Origin: Nocardioides aurantiacus
GTDB lineage: Bacteria > Actinomycetota > Actinomycetes > Propionibacteriales > Nocardioidaceae
Direction: 5' to 3'
NCBI RefSeq assembly: GCF_003752505.1
Contig: NZ_RKHO01000001.1
Span: 2,418,001-2,482,000, forward strand
Length of the DNA: 64,000 bases
The stretch's first letter is position 1. Every line of letters starts with the position of its first letter. Below, in pieces: positions 23,511-32,710 of the stretch. The notes beneath the pieces were generated by a model that was given only the letters and a program-made list of their open reading frames with translations, ran no database searches and had not been told where the DNA came from. The position numbers and the translations under genes were made by a program.

Positions 23511-24352
23511 GACAGGATCCGCCGCTCGACGGGGAGCCGGCCGATCCGCACCATCAGCCGGTACGCCGCGGCGCACAGCAGGCCGCCCGTCGCGAGCACC
23601 ACCACCCCGGCCCCGGTCGCGTAGCGCTGGATGACGTCGGGCTGGAAGCAGAGCAGGAGCAGCACCAGCCACGGGGCGGCAACGGCCAAGCGGGCGCCGT
23701 TGACGGTCCACGACTGCCGCGACTGCAGCTCCGAGCGCGTCCTGGCGTCGTCGCGCAGGTAGCCCGAGAGGCTGCGCAGCAACCGGCCCAGGTCACCGCC
23801 GCCGACCTCGCGGGCCACCCGGAGGCTCTCCACGACCCGGTCGCCGACGGGGTCGGCCAGCCGCTCCTTGAGCCGGTCGAGCGCGACGGCGAAGCGCCCG
23901 CCGACCTGGTAGTCGAGCGCGAACCCGGCGAACGCCCTGCGCAGCGGCTCGGGACCGCGCTCGGCGAGCGCCGCCAGCGCCTCCGGCAGGGACATGCCGG
24001 CCCGCACCGCCGACGCCAGGTTGTCGACCGCCTCGGGCCAGACCTCGGCGAACTCGCGCTGCCGGCGCTCGGCCCGGCCGCGCAGCAGCGCCACGGGCAG
24101 GTAGGCGCCCATGACGCCGAAGGCCAGCGCGACCGGCACCGTCCGCGAGGCCAGCAGCACCACGGTCGTGGCCGCCACGGCGGTCACGACGCACACCACC
24201 ACGAAGCCCGCCGGGCTCACGTCGGGCAGGCCGGCCCGGGCGAGCAGGGGCTGCAGCCGCGGCTGCCGGGTGCGCGCCGGCGCGGCCGGCCAGGTCGAGG
24301 ACCACACCAGCAGCAGCCCGACGCCCAGCACCAGCCCCAGGAGAGCGCCCAT
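23507..24352 (-). CDS. tadB: Tad pilus inner-membrane platform protein TadB
   Basis: A 281-residue type II secretion F-domain protein starting at ATG 24350-24352, which shares one base with the tadA stop. N-terminal helices, then the F-domain ('WPEAVDNLASAVRAGMSLPE', 'REVGGGDLGRLLRSLSGYLR'), then 'GARLAVAAPWLVLLLLCFQP' and a last helix. Standard size for TadB. It belongs to the coupled chain tadA-tadB-tadC. Confidence 0.88.
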   Translation of the reverse strand: MGALLGLVLGVGLLLVWSSTWPAAPARTRQPRLQPLLARAGLPDVSPAGFVVVCVVTAVAATTVVLLASRTVPVALAFGVMGAYLPVALLRGRAERRQREFAEVWPEAVDNLASAVRAGMSLPEALAALAERGPEPLRRAFAGFALDYQVGGRFAVALDRLKERLADPVGDRVVESLRVAREVGGGDLGRLLRSLSGYLRDDARTRSELQSRQSWTVNGARLAVAAPWLVLLLLCFQPDVIQRYATGAGVVVLATGGLLCAAAYRLMVRIGRLPVERRILS

Positions 24353-25671
24353 CAGCCGCCTCCCCCGAGGATGCGGTGGACGTCGACGCCGGCCCGCTCG
24401 AAGGTGTCGAGCCGGGTGGGCATGCCGCCCGCGTGGACCAGCTCGCCGTCGCGGCGGACGAAGATCGGCTCGGTCTCGACGATGTCGTGCTCGACCCTCC
24501 CGGGCACGGCCACGATCTCGTTGACACGACGGGTGCCGCCCAGGTCGATGCCGAGGTGCACCACGAGGTCGACGGAGCTCGCCACGGTGGGCACCACGAA
24601 CCGGGCCGAGATGTTCTCGCCAGCCAGCAGCGGCAGCGTGCAGAGCTTGACCAGCGCCTCCCGGGCGCTGTTGGCGTGGAGCGTCGCCATGCCGGGCAGG
24701 CCGGAGTTGAGCGCGAGCAGCAGGTCGAGGCTCTCCGCCGACCTGACCTCGCCGACGATGATGCGGGTCGGCCGCATCCGCAGCGTCTCGCGGACCAGGT
24801 CGCGCAGCGTCACCGCGCCGTTGCCCTCGAGCCCGACCTGGCGGGTCTGCATCGCGACCCAGTCCGGGTGTCCGAACCGCAGCTCGAAGACCTCCTCGGC
24901 CGACACGATCCGGTCGCCGCCCGGGATGGCCGAGGCCAGGCAGTTGAGCATCGTGGTCTTGCCGGCCTGCGTCGCGCCGGCGACGACGATGTTCTGCCCG
25001 GCCAGCACCGCGGCCTCGAGGAACTGCGCGGCCTGGGCGGTCAGCGACCCCAGCCGCACCAGGTCGGCGAGCCGCGCCGCCCGCAGCACGAACTTGCGGA
25101 TGTTCACGGCCGAGAACTGCCGGCTGATCCCCTCCAGCACCACGTGCAGCCGATGCCCCTGCGGCAGCATCGCGTCCACGAACGGCTGGCTCAGGTCGAT
25201 CCGGCGCCCGCTCGACTTCAGCATCCGCTCGACCAGGTCCTGCACCTCCGCGCGGGTCAGGATCACGTTGGTCAGCTCGTGGCGCCCCCTGCGAGCCACG
25301 AACACCCGCGAGGGCTCGTTGATCCAGATCTCCTCGACCTCCGGATCGTCGAGGAACCGCTGCAGCGGCCCGAACCCCGAGACCCGCGCCACCAGCTCCT
25401 CGACGGTCCCGACCGGGTCGGGCACCGGGGCGACCACGCCGGTCAGGCTGCGGTCGTCGTGCTCGCGCACCACCTGCTCGGCGATCCGGCGCACGTGCCG
25501 CACGTCGAGCTGCGGGTCCACCCCGTCCCGGCGTACGGCGGCCCGCACCAGCTCGTCGAGCGCACCCACCAGGTCCAGGTCGAGACCCGGCTCGACCTGG
25601 GCAGAGCTGGGAGGGACCGCGCGAGGAGCGCCAGCGCCCGAGACGTCCACTGACATGCCCAGCAGCATCAC
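24352..25671 (-). CDS. tadA: Tad pilus assembly ATPase TadA/CpaF
   Basis: A 439-residue secretion ATPase. An N-terminal all-helical region leads to 'GFGPLQRFLDDPEVEEIWIN', typical of CpaF. Walker A is 'VVAGATQAGKTTML' (Gln-Ala where Gly-Ser is usual), the Asp-box Glu is in 'VSAEEVFELRF', Walker B is 'RIIVGEVRSAESLD' and the His box is 'GMATLHANSAREAL'. It powers pilin polymerisation. An ATG at 25654-25656 ('MSVDVSG') is a possible later start. First gene of the operon. Confidence 0.92.
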   Translation of the reverse strand: MMLLGMSVDVSGAGAPRAVPPSSAQVEPGLDLDLVGALDELVRAAVRRDGVDPQLDVRHVRRIAEQVVREHDDRSLTGVVAPVPDPVGTVEELVARVSGFGPLQRFLDDPEVEEIWINEPSRVFVARRGRHELTNVILTRAEVQDLVERMLKSSGRRIDLSQPFVDAMLPQGHRLHVVLEGISRQFSAVNIRKFVLRAARLADLVRLGSLTAQAAQFLEAAVLAGQNIVVAGATQAGKTTMLNCLASAIPGGDRIVSAEEVFELRFGHPDWVAMQTRQVGLEGNGAVTLRDLVRETLRMRPTRIIVGEVRSAESLDLLLALNSGLPGMATLHANSAREALVKLCTLPLLAGENISARFVVPTVASSVDLVVHLGIDLGGTRRVNEIVAVPGRVEHDIVETEPIFVRRDGELVHAGGMPTRLDTFERAGVDVHRILGGGG

Positions 25672-25974
25672 CCCGCCGCTGACCTGGTGAAACCCCCGCC
25701 GACCGATCTGTGGACAACCACGCCACAGCAGTCACACCAGCCCACAGCCGACGCAGAAACGAGACCCACCGGGGGTCGGTGGTGTCGGATGCCCTGGCCC
25801 CGCGGCACCCTCGTCACGTCGGGCGGGGTCAGCTCGGATATCGCGATGGCGCTCCACCTCGTCGCGGTACGCCGGCCGCGAGCTCGCCGAGGCCACCGTC
25901 CGGCAGATCGACCACGTGTGGACGAGACCCGCTGAGGACACGCCCTGTCCGCGGGCGGGTCTAGCGTGCCGGGC
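25672..25974. other. Intergenic region without a supported gene
   Basis: These 303 bases lie between divergent tadA and the VOC gene. Both strands carry short frames of about 80-100 codons, but they have repetitive Arg/Pro compositions, no good ribosome-binding site and overlap one another. The region must hold the tad promoter and the VOC promoter; I could not assign the boxes with confidence. Confidence 0.5.
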
Positions 25975-26337
25975 ATGGCCATCGCCCAGTTCCCCGTGAC
26001 CGTCCTCGACTGCCCCGACCCCCGCGTGCTCGCGGAGTTCTACGGCGCGATGCTCGACTGGGGGGTGCAGGTGGACGAGGACGGCGGCTGGGCGGAGGTC
26101 CGGGCCGACCACGGCCACTCGTTCTGCTTCCAGCGGGTCGACGACTACGCCGCCCCCGACTGGCCCGGCCAGGAGCGACCGCAACAGTTCCACCTCGACG
26201 TCAACGTCGCCGACCTCGACGAGGGAGAGAAGGCCGTGCTCGAGCTGGGCGCGACCAAGCACGAGCACCAGCCGGGCACGACCTTCCGGGTCTTCCTCGA
26301 CCCCGCCGGCCACCCGTTCTGCCTCTGCGTGAGCTGA
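25975..26337 (+). CDS. Glyoxalase/VOC superfamily protein
   Basis: A 120-residue single-subunit VOC protein of the type seen in many actinobacteria. Start is ATG 25975 (a GTG at 25966 is also in frame). Strand-helix repeats are marked by 'VTVLDCPDPRVLAEFYGAML' and 'QFHLDVNVADLDEGEKAVLE', and it ends 'FRVFLDPAGHPFCLCVS'. His in 'QFHLDV' and in 'AGHPFC' could be metal ligands. Relatives are often labelled fosfomycin or bleomycin resistance proteins, but no such role can be read here. Confidence 0.86.
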   Translation: MAIAQFPVTVLDCPDPRVLAEFYGAMLDWGVQVDEDGGWAEVRADHGHSFCFQRVDDYAAPDWPGQERPQQFHLDVNVADLDEGEKAVLELGATKHEHQPGTTFRVFLDPAGHPFCLCVS

Positions 26338-26404
26338 CGCCGCGGTCGCGTCCTGGTCACGGACGCGCCACCGGGCCAGGATGAGCGGGACGAAGGAGAC
26401 CGCC

Positions 26405-28363
26405 GTGACCGCTGCCCCACCCCCGGGCCCCCCGCTCGAGTGCGACCTCGTGATGAAGGGCGGCATCACGAGCGGTGTCGTCTACCCCCTCGCCGTCACC
26501 GCCCTCTCGCGCGTCTACCGGCTCCGCTCCGTGGGCGGCGCGTCGGCCGGCGCCATCGCGGCTGCGGCCGCCGCCTGCGCCGAGCTCGGCCGCACCAGCG
26601 GCGGCTTCGAGAAGCTCACCGCGCTCCCGCGGCTGCTGACCGAGACCGTCGAGCCGGGCCGCAGCCGGCTGTTCACCCTGTTCGCGCCCCAGCCGCGAAT
26701 GCGCCGGCTCTTCGCCCTGGTCACCGCCGGGCTCGGCACGTCCGGCCGCGGTCGCGCCGTGGCGATGGTCGGCACCGCGCTCCGCGCCTGGCTCCCGTAC
26801 GCCGCCGCCGGCGCCGCCCTGGGCGTCGTGCTCGTCGTCCTCGGGTTCGTCCTCGGCGGGCCCGCCGCCTGGGTCTGCCTGGTCGCGGGGCTGCTGCTGG
26901 CCGTCCTCGGCCTGGTGGCCGGCACGGCGTACGGCGCGCTGCGGGACCTCGCCGCCCTGCCCGAGGTCGGCTTCGGGCTCTCCTCGGGCGCGACCCCGCC
27001 CGGGGCGACCACCCCGGCGCTCACGCCCTGGCTCCACGAGACCTTCCAGCACCTGGCGGGCCGCACCCTCGACGACCCGCCCGTGACCTTCGGCGACCTC
27101 GAGACCGTCGGCGTCCGGCTGCAGCTGATGACGACCAACCTCTCGCGGCGCCAGCCGCTGACGATGCCGCTGGCCGACGACGACTACTGGTGGGAGCCGG
27201 CCCACTTCCGCACCCTCTTCCCCGCCGCGGTGGTCGACCGGATGGAGCACGTCGACCCGACGCCCGCCACCCCGCCGGACCGCGAGGACTGGATCCGCGC
27301 CGTGCAGCGGCTGCACGCCGGCGGCCGGGAGCCCCGGCTGCTGCCGTTCCCCGCGCCGAACGACCTCCCGGTCGTCGTGGCGGTCCGGATGAGCCTGAGC
27401 TTCCCCGGGCTGATCGCCGCCGTCCCGCTGCACGCCTACGACGAGCGGCGCTCGGTCAACCGGACCTGCCGCGAGCAGGCGGCCGCCCGCTTCGACGCCG
27501 ACCCGACCTGCTCGCCCGAGGACGCGGTCGCCGACCTGCCGGCCCGCGAGGCGCAGGTCAACTGGTTCTCCGACGGCGGCATCTGCGCCAACCTGCCGCT
27601 GCACTTCTTCGACGCGGCGCTCCCCCGGCGCCCCACGTTCGCCATCAACCTCGCGGAGTTCCCGCCCGAGCGCCCCAAGAGCCCCGACGAGCACCAGAAC
27701 TCCGACCTGCCCGAGGACGACGAGCAGGTCGCCCGCCGCCAGACGGTGTGGGAGGGCTCCGGCCTGGGCCTGCTGCTGACCTTCTTCGGCAGCATCGTGG
27801 AGACGGCGCGCACCTGGGTCGACGAGGCCCAGCTGGCGATGCCCGGCTACCGCGACCGGATCGTCACGGTGCTCCACGACGAGACCGAGGGCGGGCTCAA
27901 CCTCGACATGCCCGAGCCGGTCGTCCTGGCGCTCTCCGAGCGCGGGGCGGGGGCGGCCGAGCGGCTGGTCCGTCGCTACGCCGGCGACCAGCCGGGCGTC
28001 GTACCCGCCCCCGGGTGGGACAGCCACCGCTGGCTGCGGTTCCGCACCGCGGGGGCTGCGTTCTCCGACGTGCTCGGGTCGTTCCGGGCGGGCTACGAGA
28101 CGGTGCTGCCCGGCACCACGCCCTACGCGCACTGGGTCGGCATCGGAGACGACGGCGCGCCGGCCGACGCGCCGCTGCCGTCGTACCCCCTCGACGACGT
28201 ACGCCGGGAGGCGGTCAACCGCCGCACCGAGGGCCTGCTCGACACCGCCGAGGAGTGGCGCACCGAGCCGGCCGACGCCTTCACCCGGGGCGCGCCGGAG
28301 CCACGACCGCAGATGCGACTGGTGCCCAGCGACCGGGCCGGAAAGGCGCCCGGACCGCGCTGA
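26405..28363 (+). CDS. Patatin-like phospholipase with inserted membrane helices
   Basis: A 652-residue protein, start GTG 26405 with AAGGAG eight bases upstream (an ATG eight codons earlier has no site). The oxyanion loop is 'MKGGITSGVVYPLAV', the nucleophile Ser47 is in 'VGGASAGAIAA', and the catalytic Asp is in 'WFSDGGICANLPLHF' far downstream. Between them lie two strongly hydrophobic helices (about residues 130-180), not present in simple patatins. The family hydrolyses membrane lipids. The C-terminal 100 residues are hydrophilic. It stands alone, convergent with the LigD polymerase gene. Confidence 0.85.
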   Translation: MTAAPPPGPPLECDLVMKGGITSGVVYPLAVTALSRVYRLRSVGGASAGAIAAAAAACAELGRTSGGFEKLTALPRLLTETVEPGRSRLFTLFAPQPRMRRLFALVTAGLGTSGRGRAVAMVGTALRAWLPYAAAGAALGVVLVVLGFVLGGPAAWVCLVAGLLLAVLGLVAGTAYGALRDLAALPEVGFGLSSGATPPGATTPALTPWLHETFQHLAGRTLDDPPVTFGDLETVGVRLQLMTTNLSRRQPLTMPLADDDYWWEPAHFRTLFPAAVVDRMEHVDPTPATPPDREDWIRAVQRLHAGGREPRLLPFPAPNDLPVVVAVRMSLSFPGLIAAVPLHAYDERRSVNRTCREQAAARFDADPTCSPEDAVADLPAREAQVNWFSDGGICANLPLHFFDAALPRRPTFAINLAEFPPERPKSPDEHQNSDLPEDDEQVARRQTVWEGSGLGLLLTFFGSIVETARTWVDEAQLAMPGYRDRIVTVLHDETEGGLNLDMPEPVVLALSERGAGAAERLVRRYAGDQPGVVPAPGWDSHRWLRFRTAGAAFSDVLGSFRAGYETVLPGTTPYAHWVGIGDDGAPADAPLPSYPLDDVRREAVNRRTEGLLDTAEEWRTEPADAFTRGAPEPRPQMRLVPSDRAGKAPGPR

Positions 28364-28375
28364 TCGTCCGTCACG

Positions 28376-28390
28376 TCCGGTTTGACCGGA
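28376..28390. terminator. Hairpin between convergent genes
   Basis: TCCGGT-TTG-ACCGGA, a 6-bp stem with a 3-base loop, 13 bases after the patatin stop and before the convergent LigD polymerase gene ends. It could end transcription from both sides. Confidence 0.4.
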
Positions 28391-28489
28391 TCTGCGATGG
28401 GGCATGCTGAGGGCCGGGCAGGATCGACCGCCGTGTCCCGGGGGTGGCGGAGATCCAGCCCTCTCGGGCCCCGCTCCTCCCGGCGGCAC

Positions 28490-29398
28490 TCAGGCGCTGA
28501 ACAGGTCGCCGTCCTCGGCGATCCGGGCCAGCACCTCGTCGTAGCGCAGGTGCTCCAGCCCGAGCACGTCCTCGGCGCCGGCCTCGACCTCCTCCCAGGT
28601 CCGCGGCGCGGCCACGGTGGGCGTCTCGCGGCCGCGCAGGGAGTACGGCGCGATGGTGGTCTTCGAGCCGGTGTTCTGCGACCAGTCGAGGAACACCTTG
28701 CCGCCGCGCCGGGCCTTGGTCATCTGGCTGACCACGAGCGACCGGTGCGACCGCTCGAGGTCCTCGGCGACCTCCTTGGCGTAGTCGCGGACCTCGTCGG
28801 CCGACAGGTCGCCGGCGAGACCGGCGTACAGGTGGAGGCCCTTGGACCCGCTGGTCACCGGGACCGTCTCCAGGCCGTCCTCGGCCAGTCGCTCCCGGAC
28901 CAGCAGCGCGACCTGCGCGCACTCCATCAGCCCGGCGGGCTCGCCCGGGTCGAGGTCGATCACGAGCCGGTCGGGGTGGCGGGGCCGCCCGGTGCGGGTG
29001 ACCGTCCACTGGTGGACGTGCAGCTCGAGCGCGGCCAGGTTGACCAGCCAGGTCAGCGTGGCCAGGGAGTCCACCACCGGGAAGCGCAGCTCCCCGTCCT
29101 CCCCCGACGCGGACCGCGACCCGGTCGTCGGCACCGCCACGGTGCGCACCCACGACGGCGTGCCCGACGGGGCGTTCTTCTCGAAGAAGCTCGCGTCGCC
29201 GGTGCCGTGGGGCCAGCGGATCCGGGTCACGGCGCGGTCGGCGAGGTGCGGCAGCATCACCGGCGCGACCTGGGCGTAGTAGTGGAGGACCTCGGCCTTG
29301 GTGGTGCCGGTGCGGGGATACATCACCTTCTCGAGGTTGACGAGCGTCAGCACCCGCCCGTCGACCTCGACGCGGGTCTCGGTGCGCGGTGGGCTCAC
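28490..29398 (-). CDS. ligD: LigD-type polymerase/primase domain protein (NHEJ)
   Basis: A 302-residue stand-alone polymerase domain of the AEP superfamily. 'VNLEKVMYPRTGTTKAEVL' opens the fold; catalytic carboxylates are in 'RLVIDLDPGEPAG', with 'VPVTSGSKGLHLY' and 'KVFLDWSQNTGSKTTIAPYS' as further family motifs. It fills gaps with ribo- or deoxynucleotides at double-strand break ends. It is separate from the ligase gene that precedes it by 9 bases on the same strand, and both are divergent from ku. Confidence 0.92.
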   Translation of the reverse strand: MSPPRTETRVEVDGRVLTLVNLEKVMYPRTGTTKAEVLHYYAQVAPVMLPHLADRAVTRIRWPHGTGDASFFEKNAPSGTPSWVRTVAVPTTGSRSASGEDGELRFPVVDSLATLTWLVNLAALELHVHQWTVTRTGRPRHPDRLVIDLDPGEPAGLMECAQVALLVRERLAEDGLETVPVTSGSKGLHLYAGLAGDLSADEVRDYAKEVAEDLERSHRSLVVSQMTKARRGGKVFLDWSQNTGSKTTIAPYSLRGRETPTVAAPRTWEEVEAGAEDVLGLEHLRYDEVLARIAEDGDLFSA

Positions 29399-29407
29399 GG
29401 GGCCACG

Positions 29408-30340
29408 CTACGCACCGAGCAGGTCGTCCGGGTCGAGGTCCGTGCGCACCCCGCGGTACGCCGGCTGCCGCAGCCGGCCGTCGCTGGTCAGCGCGAGGTG
29501 CTGCACGTCGACCACCACCCGCGGCTCCACCCACACCGTGTCCTGACGGTCGAGGCGCGGGAGCTCGGCGGAGAACGGCGAGGCGTCCGTGCGCATCGGC
29601 CCGAGCAGGCCGGCCAGCACCACCCCGGCCTTCCCGGCGATGCCGCTGCCCACCCGCCCGCGGAACCGCAGCCCGTCGCTGCCGGGCTCGCCGACGAGAA
29701 CCGCACCGAGGCGGTGGTCGGAGCCGGTCTCCCAGCGGAACCCGCCGACGACGTAGGACGCGGTGGGGCGGATCGGGAACTTCAGCCAGTCCCTGCTGCG
29801 CCGCCCGGGGTGGTAGCGCGAGCCCAGCCGCTTGCTGACGATCCCCTCGAGCCCCTGCTGCTCCGCCGCGTCGAGCAGCACCGCGCCGTCGGCGTACGTC
29901 GGGGGCACCTGCCACGCCGCACCGTCGAGCCCGAGGTCCTCGAGGCGCGCACGTCGCTGCGACAGCGGCCGGTCGAGCAGCTCCTCGCCGTCGGCGGCGA
30001 GCAGGTCGAAGACGATCAGCGTGACCGGGTTGCGCTCGGCGAGCCGCTGCGCCCGGGCGGCGTCGCGCACGTGCATCCGGTCGGCCAGGGCGCCGAACGA
30101 CGGCACCCCCTCCCCCAGCGCCACGACCTCGCCGTCGAGCAGCACGTCGGGCAGGCCGAGCGACGCCAGCCCCTGCAGCTCGGGGAACGACACCGTCACG
30201 TCGTTCTCGTTGCGCGACCACACCCGGACGCCGGAGCGGCGTACGTCGACCAGGACCCGCATCCCGTCCCACTTGACCTCGTGCGCCCAGCCCTCCGCGG
30301 CGGGCACGTGGTCCCCCTTGGTCGCGAGCATCGGCAGCAC
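29408..30340 (-). CDS. ATP-dependent DNA ligase (LigD ligase domain type)
   Basis: A 310-residue ligase; start GTG 30338-30340 gives 'VLPMLATKGDHVP'. Adenylation motif I is 'HEVKWDGMRVLV' with Lys23 as nucleophile. Motifs III-V appear in 'LLDGEVVALG', 'EGIVSKRLGSRYHPG' and 'DWLKFP'. The OB-fold follows ('YVVGGFRWETGSDHRLGAVL') and ends 'QHLALTSDGRLRQPAYRGVR'. It seals nicks in NHEJ with Ku and the polymerase encoded downstream. ATG 30331 is an alternative start. Confidence 0.9.
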   Translation of the reverse strand: MLPMLATKGDHVPAAEGWAHEVKWDGMRVLVDVRRSGVRVWSRNENDVTVSFPELQGLASLGLPDVLLDGEVVALGEGVPSFGALADRMHVRDAARAQRLAERNPVTLIVFDLLAADGEELLDRPLSQRRARLEDLGLDGAAWQVPPTYADGAVLLDAAEQQGLEGIVSKRLGSRYHPGRRSRDWLKFPIRPTASYVVGGFRWETGSDHRLGAVLVGEPGSDGLRFRGRVGSGIAGKAGVVLAGLLGPMRTDASPFSAELPRLDRQDTVWVEPRVVVDVQHLALTSDGRLRQPAYRGVRTDLDPDDLLGA

Positions 30341-30386
30341 CCGGCCAGTCTGGCGCACCTCCCCCGGCACGGGGCATCCTGGACCC

Positions 30387-31364
30387 ATGCGTGCGATCTG
30401 GAAGGGTGCGGTCTCCTTCGGGCTGGTCAGCGTCCCGGTGAAGCTATACTCCGCGACCGAGAGCAAGGACGTCACCTTCCGGCAGGTCCACGCCAAGGAC
30501 GGCGGCCGCATCAAGTACCAGCGCGTCTGCAGCCTCGACGGCGAGGAGGTGGAGTACGCCGACATCGCCAAGGGCTACCAGACCGAGGACGGCGAGATGG
30601 TCATCCTCACCGACGAGGACATGGCCGACCTGCCGGCCAGCAGCAGCCGCGAGATCAGCGTCGAGAAGTTCGTGCCGAGCGAGCAGATCGACCCGATGCT
30701 GTTCGAGAAGTCCTACTACCTCGAGCCGGAGAAGTCGGGGGCCAAGCCCTACGCCCTGCTGCGCGAGGCCCTCGAGGCCGCCGACCGGATGGCGCTGGTG
30801 ACGGTCTCGCTGCGCAACCGGATGTCGCTGGCCGTGCTGCGGGTGCGCGACGACGTCATCGTGATGCAGACGATGATGTGGCCCGACGAGATCCGCAAGG
30901 CCGACTTCGGCTCGGTCGACACCAGCGAGGCCAAGCCCGCCGAGGTCAAGATGGCGCAGATGCTGGTCGAGACCCTCGCCGGCGACTTCGACGCCGACGA
31001 CTACGAGGACGACTACCGCGAGGCGCTCGAGGCGCTCGTCACGGCGAAGATCGAGGGCGGCGAGGTCAAGCGCACCCCCGAGACCCGCAAGTCCTCCGGC
31101 GAGGTCGTCGACCTGCTCGCCGCCCTGCAGCGCAGCGTCGACGCGGCCCGCACCTCCCGCGGCGAGAAGCCGTCCTCCGACGACGCCGACGAGGCGCCCG
31201 AGGCCGACGCGACCACGTCGGCGAAGCCCCCCGCGAAGAAGCCGACGAAGAAGCCGGCCGCCAAGAAGTCGACCGCCGCGAAGGCCCCGGCCAAGAAGGC
31301 CGCGGCGAAGAAGAGCGCGGCCACGAAGGCGCCCGCGAAGAAGCAGGCCAAGAAGGCCAGCTGA
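30387..31364 (+). CDS. ku: DNA end-binding protein Ku
   Basis: A 325-residue bacterial Ku. 'RAIWKGAVSFGLVSVPVKLY' is the conserved start, and 'KYQRVCSLDGEEVEYADIAK' and 'EKSYYLEPEKSGAKPYALLR' mark the beta-barrel core. Residues from about 275 on form a Lys/Ala/Pro tail ('KKPTKKPAAKKSTAAKAPAK') that binds DNA non-specifically. It encircles broken ends and recruits the ligase and polymerase. A 46-base gap to the divergent ligase gene must hold both promoters. Confidence 0.96.
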   Translation: MRAIWKGAVSFGLVSVPVKLYSATESKDVTFRQVHAKDGGRIKYQRVCSLDGEEVEYADIAKGYQTEDGEMVILTDEDMADLPASSSREISVEKFVPSEQIDPMLFEKSYYLEPEKSGAKPYALLREALEAADRMALVTVSLRNRMSLAVLRVRDDVIVMQTMMWPDEIRKADFGSVDTSEAKPAEVKMAQMLVETLAGDFDADDYEDDYREALEALVTAKIEGGEVKRTPETRKSSGEVVDLLAALQRSVDAARTSRGEKPSSDDADEAPEADATTSAKPPAKKPTKKPAAKKSTAAKAPAKKAAAKKSAATKAPAKKQAKKAS

Positions 31365-31443
31365 GGCGTAACCCCGGGCCGCCTGGTCCGTTGTCCCCCT
31401 CGTACGCCACCGGGGCGTGCCCTGGGGGAGGGAATCCATCAGC

Positions 31444-32700
31444 ATGACCCGCACCAGCACGCGCCTGCTCGCCGCCAGTGGCGCCGTCGTCCTCACCGCC
31501 CTCGCCGCCGCGCCGGCCACCGCCGCGGCCGTGGTCTCGCGCGCGGACGCCAACGCCCTCACCGTGTCGATCGCCGGCAACGGCCAGGGCACCGGCACGG
31601 CCGGGGCGACGTACGACGGCCAGGAGACGCGCACCGGCGAGACCCAGCCCTCGCCGGCGCCGTTCTCGCAGGACTTCGTCGACCTGGGCGTGCTGACCCA
31701 GCAGGCCACCGCCGGTGACGGGTTCTCGGCCGCCTGCGCCGGCGTGGCCGGAGCGGGTGGCGGCATCGTCCAGATCGGCGACGGCTCGTGCCTCACCCCG
31801 GGCGACACCGTCTCGGGCTCGCTCAGCGACATCGGCCTCGACGCGATCGGCCTCGAGGCGCCCACCGACCTCCCCGCTCAGCTGCCGGCCGAGCTGCAGC
31901 GCATCATCGACGTGCTCCCCGGCGGCAGCGAGGAGCTCGACACGATCCTCGGCCAGGTCATCGGGGCCGTCGACGACGAGCTCGGCCCCCTGGGGCTCAC
32001 GGCCCGCTTCGACGCCATCGAGGGTCGCTGCCGGGTCGAGGACGGGTCCCCCACCGGCTCGGCGAGCCTCACCAACGCCGAGCTCGTCCTCAGCGGCGGC
32101 GGTCAGCAGATCGACGTCGTCGACCTCCCGGCCAACCCCGCGCCGAACACCGAGGTCACCACCGACCTCAGCAAGGTCGCCGACACCCTGCTCGGCGCGG
32201 TGTCGACCCAGTTCGAGCAGGGCCTGAACGGCGCGACCGGCCCCCTCGCCGAGTTGACCGACCAGGCCCGCACCGAGCTGGTCACGGCGTTCCGGGAGAA
32301 CATCGACGGGCAGCTCGCCCCCCTGCGCGACAACCTGCTGAGCGTCGTGCTCAACGAGCAGAGCCGCCCCACCGACGACTCCATCCGCGTGACCGCCCTG
32401 CACGCCCAGGTGCTGCCCGCCGCGGCCGACGCCGTCGGCGCGAGCCTCGCCGACGTCCAGGTCGGCAACGCCAACTGCGGCCCCGCCGACCGGGTCCCGA
32501 CCGAGGCCGCTCCCCCGGCCACGCCGAAGAAGGCGCTCCCCAAGCTCCCGACCGCGGTGTCCGCCGGTGTCGAGGGCGCGCCCGCCACGACGACCCTGTC
32601 GACGCGGCTCGCCGAGGCGGCCCCGCTGACCGGCGTCGCCCTCGGTGGCCTGCTGATCGCGCTCGCGGGCGTGCTCGGCATCCGTCGCCACCTCGGCTGA
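31444..32700 (+). CDS. Secreted surface protein with a sortase-like C-terminal signal
   Basis: A 418-residue protein. The signal peptide (1-28, 'AAAPATAAA') is followed by a Ser/Thr/Gly-rich beta-type domain and a helical middle part. The C-terminus has the layout of a sorting signal: 'AEAAPLTG', a hydrophobic stretch ('VALGGLLIALAGVLG') and 'IRRHLG'. APLTG fits LPxTG with Ala in place of Leu. A sortase gene follows 10 bases after the stop, so this protein is the likely substrate. Start at ATG 31444 rather than the in-frame GTG/ATG upstream. Choice-of-anchor type proteins of this kind are common but uncharacterised. Confidence 0.8.
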   Translation: MTRTSTRLLAASGAVVLTALAAAPATAAAVVSRADANALTVSIAGNGQGTGTAGATYDGQETRTGETQPSPAPFSQDFVDLGVLTQQATAGDGFSAACAGVAGAGGGIVQIGDGSCLTPGDTVSGSLSDIGLDAIGLEAPTDLPAQLPAELQRIIDVLPGGSEELDTILGQVIGAVDDELGPLGLTARFDAIEGRCRVEDGSPTGSASLTNAELVLSGGGQQIDVVDLPANPAPNTEVTTDLSKVADTLLGAVSTQFEQGLNGATGPLAELTDQARTELVTAFRENIDGQLAPLRDNLLSVVLNEQSRPTDDSIRVTALHAQVLPAAADAVGASLADVQVGNANCGPADRVPTEAAPPATPKKALPKLPTAVSAGVEGAPATTTLSTRLAEAAPLTGVALGGLLIALAGVLGIRRHLG

Positions 32701-32710
32701 GGCGGCAACC

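Noticed and set aside
25687-25935. Short frame upstream of the VOC gene
   Set aside because: Arg/Pro-rich translation, no ribosome-binding site and overlapping frames on the other strand; not a supported gene.
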